Source: Acanthosoma haemorrhoidale
Taxonomy: Eukaryota; Arthropoda; Insecta; Hemiptera; Acanthosomatidae
NCBI GenBank assembly: GCA_930367205.1
Contig: OV884009.1
Coordinates: 102,073,189 to 102,137,188, forward strand
DNA length: 64,000 bases
Direction of reading: 5' to 3'
A model generated the notes under the pieces. It was not told the origin of the DNA. It did no database searches and saw only the letters and a list, made by a program, of their open reading frames with translations. Both the position numbers and the translations under genes were made by a program. This document shows positions 57,532-64,000 of this stretch, piece by piece (within the stretch, counting starts at the first letter, position 1; every line of letters starts with the position of its first letter).

Positions 57532-59187
57532 CTAGAACCTAGGACTAAGTGTTCCAGCCGCGACAGCGTCCTGCCATCGATGGGGGAACGGAGCAGGGGT
57601 TATAGTGTTAAACACCGGGTTTGTTAGATATTGTAATGAGTCGAAAAATTTGATATGTCTACGCTGGATGAATTCATCCACCGTAGGCAGCTCAAATATC
57701 TCATGCAGCTCACTGTTTCTTCGCTGCTCGAATGAAGTACCTCTAACCACTTTCATCAGTATACCGTTTTGGAATTGTTGGAGTTTCTTAGCTGTCGTAT
57801 ACGTCAGATAACGAAATAGCGGTGCACCATACAGCAGAGTAGGCCTGAGTATGCTCTTGTAAATCAGTAGCTTGAGACGTAGTGATAGATTGGGGGAAGT
57901 CAATAAGTGCGTAAGCCGGTAAGACTTCATGCGTGTATGTTTCAACTTCTTCGCAAAATGGTTACTAAAATGGAGGTGTCTGTCCATTTTAATTCCCAGA
58001 TATACTAGATTGTTGGCTGGTGAATTTTCCCCCGTTCCTACTATGTAACTAGTAGGGAGCGGGCTTTTTCCCTTTTGAAAAGAGAAAATTACACAGTCAG
58101 TCTTACCCGCGTTTACAGAGATATTGAGTCTCCCCAATCTCTCACTGATCTGGTTACAGGCTGCTTCAGCCTGTCTTAGAGCTACCTTGGCACTCATGCT
58201 GCTACTGTACACCACTATGTCATCTGCGAAAGCAGTAACTGTGGTATTTTTGTACCAGGCTCCGACAATCTCAGACGTGTATACGTTGAATAGTACAGGG
58301 GATAAGACGGCGCTTTGGGGTACTCCACAGGTCAGTGGCACAGCTTCGGAGAAGCTATCACCCACCCACACCCGCCGCGATCTGTTTTTCAGGAAGCTAG
58401 CCAGAATTGAATACAGTTGTTCCGGGCATTCCCGGTCGCAGAGCATTTGACACAGTGTCCCGTGAGACACCGAGTCGAATGCTTGGGTGCAATCAATGGA
58501 AATCATAGCCGTGGCTATGTTTCTATTCATGTTATGGCTAACTTCTGACTGCACCTTCAGAAGGGGGTGCTCTGCACTCATACTGGATTGGAATCCAGTC
58601 TGCTCTGGCGGAATGATGTCATTTTCCGAGCAGTAATCTTTGAGATAATTCAAAAGAATTTTCTCAAAGATTTTCCCCATCTGTGGTAGCATACTGATCG
58701 GGCGGTAGTGGGCTGGGTGATCTCCACTCTTGGCTGGCTTTAGTAATGGAAACAAGATGGCTTGTTTCCATGTGTCAGGAAAGTACCGCAATCTCATACA
58801 AGAGTTGTATAAGTTTGCTAGCTGTACTATCCCTCTCCTCGGCATTTGTTTGAGCAGCACTGTTTGTATCCCGTCGTGCCCTGGTGCTCGGTTTCCCTGA
58901 CACCGGCGAAGAATCGCCTTGAGCTGCTTCGGTGATACAAACATGTGGTTCTGTTCAGCAACTACCGGAGGAGGCATGTGGTAGTATCCCGTCCTAGCCT
59001 TAATATCCCTAGCGTAATGGTCGGCCAGTTTTGTTGCCTGTTGCTCAGCAGTCAGAACATTATCGCCTTCGTGAAGACGGACAGTGGCTGTCTTGCCTTT
59101 TGTAGTCTTCAACAACTTCCAAAACTTTCTGTGATCTCCGTGAGTGCTACGAAGTTTCTCATGCCACTGCGCTGTTTTCCGGCTCAC
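57532..59187 (-). CDS. LINE-B reverse transcriptase (ORF2 C-terminal part), intact domain
   Basis: An uninterrupted frame of 551 codons. Blocks by residue: FVSPKQLKAILRRCQGNRAP (83-102), AILFPLLKPAKSGDHPAHYR with YRPIS at 161-165, IFEKIL (173-178), QTGFQ (196-200), motif A with Asp232 (IDCTQAFDSVSH), motif B CGVPQSAVLSP (288-298), catalytic FADD (320-323), the VYLGIKMD block (395-402) and the usual C-terminal thumb. All catalytic Asp residues are present; motif B has PQS in place of the common PQG. The enzyme copies LINE RNA at a nicked target. The true protein starts earlier: the endonuclease half lies inverted at 59425-60430. The frame's first codon here is not a real start. Confidence 0.92.
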   Translation of the reverse strand: MSRKTAQWHEKLRSTHGDHRKFWKLLKTTKGKTATVRLHEGDNVLTAEQQATKLADHYARDIKARTGYYHMPPPVVAEQNHMFVSPKQLKAILRRCQGNRAPGHDGIQTVLLKQMPRRGIVQLANLYNSCMRLRYFPDTWKQAILFPLLKPAKSGDHPAHYRPISMLPQMGKIFEKILLNYLKDYCSENDIIPPEQTGFQSSMSAEHPLLKVQSEVSHNMNRNIATAMISIDCTQAFDSVSHGTLCQMLCDRECPEQLYSILASFLKNRSRRVWVGDSFSEAVPLTCGVPQSAVLSPVLFNVYTSEIVGAWYKNTTVTAFADDIVVYSSSMSAKVALRQAEAACNQISERLGRLNISVNAGKTDCVIFSFQKGKSPLPTSYIVGTGENSPANNLVYLGIKMDRHLHFSNHFAKKLKHTRMKSYRLTHLLTSPNLSLRLKLLIYKSILRPTLLYGAPLFRYLTYTTAKKLQQFQNGILMKVVRGTSFEQRRNSELHEIFELPTVDEFIQRRHIKFFDSLQYLTNPVFNTITPAPFPHRWQDAVAAGTLSPRF

Positions 59188-59289
59188 CCCTCCACGTCAA
59201 GAGCTGCCCCCTCCACGTCGAGAGCCTCCCCACCTCGTCAAGAACGGCTCACAAAACATCGGAACACACTTTTAAAATTTTAAAAGTAA
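59188..59289. other. Inversion junction with short imperfect repeats
   Basis: Between the 5' end of the minus RT segment and the plus segment lie three imperfect units: CTCCACGTCAAGAGC (59190-59204), CTCCACGTCGAGAGC (59211-59225) and CACCTCGTCAAGAAC (59230-59244). GC-rich and unlike either neighbour; probably filler made during insertion, or a separate small duplication. Confidence 0.5.
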
Positions 59290-59431
59290 GTACCTAGATA
59301 CTAGGCTAAAGTTTCTGATAAACAACCAGCGTCAAGACCTTGAATACGGACCGAAATGGGTAACTGCCCTAGTAGATTTCTGTAGCCAAATGTTCATGGC
59401 TATAATATCTGGTAATCATCAACAATGGTAG
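59290..59431 (+). pseudogene. LINE-B ORF1, last codons (inverted segment)
   Basis: On plus a frame reads KFLINNQRQDLEYGPKW and continues to QQW and TAG at 59429-59431. The TAG overlaps the ORF2 start ATG (59425-59427) by seven bases in another frame, the compact ORF1/ORF2 arrangement usual for Jockey-type LINEs. Confidence 0.65.
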
Positions 59432-60430
59432 ATCACCAAATATTAAATTTTAACGTTGATGGTCTCCTGGCCGAAATAGATGAGATAGAAGTGCTGTTAG
59501 CGCTCTACCGACCAGATATTGTAGTTTTTACAGACACTAGGGTATCTACACAATCGATCCACATTAAAGGTTATTCAACTGCCATTGAAAGGGTTAACGG
59601 TTACAGAGGCGTTTTCATTACTATACGCCTTGGTATCAATTGGAAGAAAGTGGCTTCACCACTGACTACAACTGATCCCAAGCTTCACCACTGACTACAA
59701 CTGATCCCAAGCTTCACCACTTGACAGTTTTGGGGAGACCCATTTACCTTACCGCCCTATACAGAAGACCGTACGCGTCTCTACAGCAGTACTCAGCATT
59801 GCTACACGCATGTGCGCAGAGGTCAAACCACTAGGTGGTGGGAGATCTTAACCCAAAACATACCATGTGGTATAACACCGTAACAAACAAGGCTGAGAGA
59901 CTCCTGTTGAGAACGCCGTTTACGGTCATTCACCCCCAGACTTTACTTTTTGACATAGAGGTAACCCACAGGCTACCTCGACGATTGACTTACTACTAAC
60001 AAAACAACCCCACCGTATCACTAGTTGCACTGCCCTTGACTTTATTACATCTGACCACAGGCCAGTACTGTATGCAGTGGATGGTAAAGTAATGACCCCT
60101 CGCCCCACGAGATACGACTACCATCGAGCCAACTAGGATCTGTATCGGTCGCAAATTTACCATAACTTGCATACTTGGCATCGTATTCGTCTCCGCACGA
60201 AAGAAGAAGTAGATCGTCAACCAACTTTCATAACTGATGTGATCATAGACACAGCAAACACTGCGATCCCGAAGTTCACTCCCATCCCAACGTCTCTGCG
60301 ACCACCTCCAGACCACATTCTTAAAATTATTGCCTTGCGCAATAATTGGAAGAATAGATGGTACAAGACGAGAGATCAGCAAGCCAAGGTCGTTGTGAAT
60401 ACTCTCACAACGCAAATCCGTAATTTTTTT
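59425..60430 (+). pseudogene. LINE-B ORF2 endonuclease, inverted relative to its RT
   Basis: Starts MVDHQILNFNVDGL with the Asn of motif I, LYRPDIVVFTDTRV at the second block, then GDLNPKH (59841-59861) and SDHRPV (60050-60067), the signature of apurinic-type endonucleases. A 29-base tandem duplication (59653-59681 and 59682-59710) shifts the frame early, and further shifts and a TAG occur. It ends in a helix, RNNWKNRWYKTRDQQAKVVV near 60340-60410, which in Jockey proteins lies just before the point where the RT segment at 59187 begins. So the two segments are complementary halves of one ORF2. Confidence 0.85.
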
Positions 60431-60439
60431 TTGACGCAA

Positions 60440-61174
60440 TCCTTGCAATCCTTAGTTGTACCCAGAAGGTATTGTCAATTCTTTCGTATATTTCCTCCAA
60501 CTGCTACATTTGAATTCCTTGCTTGCGCGAACCACTTTTTTAAGTTCTTTTCAGGTTGTGGGTAATCACCAGTCTTGAAGTGTATTACTTTATGTCTGGG
60601 AAGTGATTTTGTCCTTGTTCTTCAGAATTGATGTGATCGTGGAACAAGGGACGTTAAAACGCTTGGATACGTCAATTCGCTTAAAGCCACTGGCCACGGC
60701 GTTTATGATTTGTTGTTTCTCTTTAATAGAGAGGCTAACTTTTTTCGGAGGCATGGTAACGTGCCACAACGATAATGAAAACTAGACTGAACTGTAGAAA
60801 AAAAAGAAAAGCTTAGTACAATTCCTAAACCTTTCCCTCTCTCCTCTCCTTATTTCCTTTCAGTAAAAAGAGTACGAATTACATATAGGATTTCATAGAA
60901 AACATTTATCTCGCACTCATCCTGCTCTTTGGTCTCTCACTGTCCTCTTTCCCTTTCTTGATAGTACGAATTAACGAGGTTTTTCAGCTGAAAATACATA
61001 TTATAAGACGTTATAAGTGACCTCGAGTATAAAAATAATACGAATTACCGAGGGGACTGAAATGCATTGTTTTTATATCACATACCGGGATTTTCTGTAG
61101 AGACCGGCAAATTTGTACGAATTAACTAACCGGAAATACGAATAATCGGGATACGAAATATCGGGATTCCACTG
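60440..61174 (-). mobile_element. Tigger/pogo-like DNA transposon, one half with its terminal repeat
   Basis: The right end on minus starts CAGTGGAATCCCGATATTTC (complement of 61174-61155) next to a TA dinucleotide (61175-61176), the target of pogo-like elements. Inside lie repeated TACGAATTA strings (60873, 60965, 61039, 61116, with variants at 61137 and 61152), probably transposase sites. The other end is missing; the element stops where the inverted LINE-B segment begins. Confidence 0.75.
60590..60754 (-). pseudogene. Tigger-like transposase, N-terminal CENP-B/pogo HTH domain
   Basis: ATG at 60754-60752. MPPKKVSLSIKEKQQIINAV then VSKRFNVPCSTITSILKNKD form the first helix-turn-helix of CENP-B/pogo-type transposases, which bind the element ends. 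A TAA follows at codon 55. In another frame similarity continues with KKWFAQARNSNV near 60540-60500 (second HTH, usual form K-W-F-x-Q-A-R). The catalytic DDE domain is absent because the element is cut at about 60440. Confidence 0.85.
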
Positions 61175-61176
61175 TA

Positions 61177-61429
61177 TTCTGTTTTACTAGTTTTACAGTC
61201 ATCTTATTGGTTTATTGTTTTTTACTATATATGATTACTACCGTTTAACTGATCAGCTGATAAACATATAGCTGCAATCTTTTAAAAGAGTAACCACTAA
61301 TATTTTAACATTTAGTTTTATTACTATAATTTACCTTATTATTTTGATTTAATTGTGTATTATACTTTTTGTCTTAATTTGTATTTCTTAAATGATATTT
61401 TTTTTCAATTTGAAGGCCTTTTAGTTTTT
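61177..61429. other. AT-rich spacer
   Basis: Nothing recognised. Confidence 0.4.
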
Positions 61430-61562
61430 GTAAGTTTCACCCCACCCCCTCATCTGATGTGTTGTATCTTTTTTGTTGGCCCGAGTTGTATTTGTTTATT
61501 TGTAGATTCTTATCATTAATAGGGAACATGGCCCCCGAATAAAGATGTTTTACTATCTATCT
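61430..61562 (+). repeat. Possible LINE 3' end in a TATC microsatellite
   Basis: GCCCCCGAATAAAGATGTTT then TTACTATCTATCTATTCTATC. A GAATAAAGATGTTTTA end followed by a short tandem repeat and no poly(A) is a common form of 3' end in several arthropod LINE clades. No coding part is recognisable upstream. Confidence 0.35.
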
Positions 61563-62509
61563 ATTCTATCCACGGTTTAAAGAAACTGTTTTTCCTAGTT
61601 TTTACAGATAGAGGGGAGTTGATTATAATTGACTGCAAATTGATTATAATTATATCGAAATGAGGCGAATGAGTCTATATAAAGTTCACCCTTCCTCAGA
61701 GAGAAAATAAAATTTACTCATATGTGATGATGAAGTGGCAAACATTATAGACAATAATAGCGAAGAAGCTCCACTTTCAAACAGGTACGGTGTAATAGTC
61801 TTCTGCCTGAAGGTTTGTCATCGACAGTAAAAATTAAGGAATCGTTCTGAATTTTTCAAGTTATATTAAACTACACATATTCACAATATATACACAATTC
61901 ACGCAGTACTTTTATGCTTACTTACTACTAGTGTTACAACCCTGTCAAGCCCTGACTCACCTCGATTAGTAGTGCCTCCCAAATTTCTTGTGCAGCTTTG
62001 GTCTTCGGACTCGACCACTTCCGTGTGACTTGTTCAGTAGCTTCTCAAGAATTTCATTATCGCGTAACGACATGAACATAGGAGTCTTCACAGTATGTTA
62101 CGGGGATTTTTTGTTGTGAATTCCACTACTGGCCCTGGTAGCCCAGTGAAAAGGGGTAGAGGTTATCACATCTTAACTGTTACAAAAATAAATTAATAAG
62201 AGGAAAAAAAATATCAATAAATATTTTTAAAAACCAAGGACAAAGCCTCTATTTACCAGCGAGCACCTAGTCGTTTATAAATGAGTTAAATTCTCTACTC
62301 AACAGTTAGATTATTTTTTAAAGACAATTTATTAATAGCACATACAATAACTACATCAGAGATATACATATGTAACCTAAACGGGCATAGTAGCAGTACT
62401 AGTCTACAAACTTGAGTGACCAGCTCCTTACTTTATGAGATATATACAAGTGGGCGTGGCAGCCTGGACCAATAAGCAGAGCCAGATACGCAAGAATACG
62501 CGACACTAG
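61563..62509. other. Unassigned stretch
   Basis: No gene recognised. Contains a short inverted AT-rich repeat at 61618-61650 (TTGATTATAATTGACTGCAA) of no clear meaning. Confidence 0.35.
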
Positions 62510-63050
62510 CCTCACCCTCAAACTACGATGGTCTGTTGGAAGGTCCAGTGGACTCCAGTTGGGATACTCATGGTGTACAGGCCCTTCGAGGGAGCCCGCC
62601 TTCTTGCTGTCTTGTACTACTCTTCACTGTCCATTAAATAGTTATCCCAATCATTCCAAACAGTGTTTGGGAAGTCCTACACGCTCCTCCATCACACGCG
62701 TCACCAGATACGAGTCAGTCGAGTCCAGATTGGCTTTTTAGCCTAGTGTGAGTTTTTATGTCAGCCTTTTGTCGAGATGAAAGCCTGAATACCGTACTGC
62801 CTCAGATACAGGAAGAGAGATTGAATTTAAAAAAAAACAGTGGATAGGACATGAAGCAGAGGGTAAAAGTAATGCGGGCACATTTTCCTTCATTAGCTTT
62901 AATCCGATATTAGTTGCACTAATATTCAAGGTGTTGATACATATACAGTGTGTGTTTTATAGAGGATGGGACCCAGCACCCTGCCCTGTCGAACTCCTTT
63001 TTTTATGGTATAGTAGCTAAAATATAAAAATAAAATATAATGCAAAATAT
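62510..63050 (-). pseudogene. LINE-A copy at 62.5 kb: 3' UTR, RT scraps with internal deletion
   Basis: Bases 62655-62745 match the UTR (GGGAAGTCCTACACGCTCCT, CGTCACCAGATACGAGTCAG); 62770-62930 match the RT region at 19195-19360; 62960-63020 encode, on minus, GVRQGRVLGPILY, RT motif B. The stretch with the catalytic motif is deleted between them. Unlike the 19 kb and 30 kb copies, motif B here has Gln and no stop, so this copy derives from another source. Confidence 0.75.
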
Positions 63051-64000
63051 CTTTATGTATAGTGCAACTTATTTTGCTTGTAGGCCATAGCAACTCATGA
63101 TTTTTTGAGATTAATGTTACATTTTTGTGTACGTTCTGCAGCATAGCAGTGAAGAGTGTATGATTCCTAATTTGAAAAATTCTAGTGTTAGTTGTAAGTC
63201 ATTGATTTTATTTTCTAATTATGTGTATTTACAAATTTTGATATGCAACTGCCAAATTTTCTTTTTTTTTTAAAAATACTTGCTATTAACAAAATTAGTA
63301 TTTATTACCTGTATATATTTTTTAAATTGTTCTATTACCTTTTTTATGTCACAGTATTTTCTATGTTGTTGTTTTTTTGTATCTCCTTAATGATGCTGTC
63401 ATAGAGTGCCTTATCTTCAGTTTCTATGTTGCCTGTTATCCAGTTAATGGTATTTTAGTATTTTAGTTCGTTTCGTCGTTTTAGTTTTGTTAGTAATAAG
63501 TCTAGCTTATTTTCCGTGTTTTAAAAGGATGCTTTAATACTCATAACTAGCGTTAAGGCAGTTACGTATTATTTCATATAAGTTTCTTACCTCTTGTTTT
63601 AATAAAGATATATTAAAGTAGTGTAGTATTTATTAACTAAAAAAGCTTTAGGTAGAGACAAATGTAATATCCCCGGTGTTGTCAGGTCCGTAATCTGCAG
63701 AGTATTGGTATACATCAACATAGTGATTAGTAAAGTCTTTTTCTGCATCTGAAACAGAAGTGAATCTTTATTTAGTGTTGCCATATTTTTTTCCTTTTTC
63801 TTTGTAAATTGTCTGCTTATGTAGTTACTTCCCTATCTGTTTTCGTTTTGTAAGTTACATGTACTGGTTTGTGAAGTTCGTTTTCCTCTGCATTTTGCAT
63901 TGAGTTTTCACAGAAGTACCTATATTGATTGGTTTCTTCTTTATCCTTGTTTAATTTTGCCGTTCATTGTATCTTTTCTTTTTTAATTTAATTGTATTGT
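63051..64000. other. AT-rich end of window, possibly Gypsy-like on minus
   Basis: On minus, a frame near 63870-63800 reads NAEENELHKPVHVTYKTK, vaguely like the RNase H to integrase linker of Gypsy elements, and a 61-codon ORF lies at 63599-63784. Neither is enough for a call. Confidence 0.25.

Noticed and set aside
57605..59283. Several plus ORFs opposite the LINE-B RT
   Set aside because: Shadows of the intact minus-strand RT frame.

Overview
Eukaryotic nuclear DNA, almost certainly arthropod: AT-rich, full of microsatellites, and built largely of decayed retrotransposons and virus-like DNA transposons. The LINEs are Jockey-like, the LTR elements are Ty3/Gypsy-like (several of the K02A2.6-like type), and there is a Polinton/Maverick remnant. 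I cannot place the species. I found no host gene, rRNA or credible functional tRNA. There are no prokaryotic features such as operons, ribosome binding sites or CRISPR arrays.

Names used below. LINE-A is a Jockey-like LINE with about ten 3' ends sharing one terminal sequence. LINE-B is a second Jockey-like LINE with an intact reverse transcriptase (RT) at 57-59 kb. LTR-M is an LTR family whose leader is followed by a short ORF starting Met-Glu-Ser/Pro-Asp. LTR-T is the gag-only element repeated in tandem at 39.5-45.0 kb.

Layout. 0-1.1 kb: minus-strand LINE ORF1 with its 5' UTR. 4.2-5.9 kb: a (CT)n microsatellite and decayed LINE-B pieces. 7.4-7.9 kb: a long foldback palindrome. 8.1-9.6 kb: LINE-A pieces. 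9.8-15.2 kb: a Polinton remnant (DNA polymerase B pieces on plus, integrase and another ORF on minus) with a decayed Gypsy element inside the polymerase part. 15.2-16.1 kb: a Gypsy integrase end. 17.3 and 22.2 kb: LTR-M leaders. 18.7-20.2 kb: LINE-A. 25.1 kb: a possible SINE. 25.9-27.0 kb: a Gypsy fragment. 27.1-28.2 kb: a coiled-coil ORF1-like gene. 28.7 kb: another LTR-M. 29.9-32.7 kb: the longest LINE-A copy. 38.3-38.9 kb: a minus-strand LTR-M. 39.5-45.0 kb: LTR-T, with three LTRs and two internal regions and a period of exactly 2415 bp. 45.8-46.0 kb: a 36-bp minisatellite. 47.5-49.5 kb: two opposed LINE-A tails and a K02A2.6-like integrase. 56.8-61.2 kb: a LINE 5' end, a young LINE-B whose 5' half is inverted (twin-priming geometry), and half of a Tigger/pogo-like transposon. 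62.5-63.0 kb: another LINE-A piece.

The genes do not form a pathway; they are layers of insertion. The points most worth following are the perfectly repeated three-LTR gag-only element, the inverted LINE-B, and two LINE-A copies that share the same disabling changes in RT despite different flanks.
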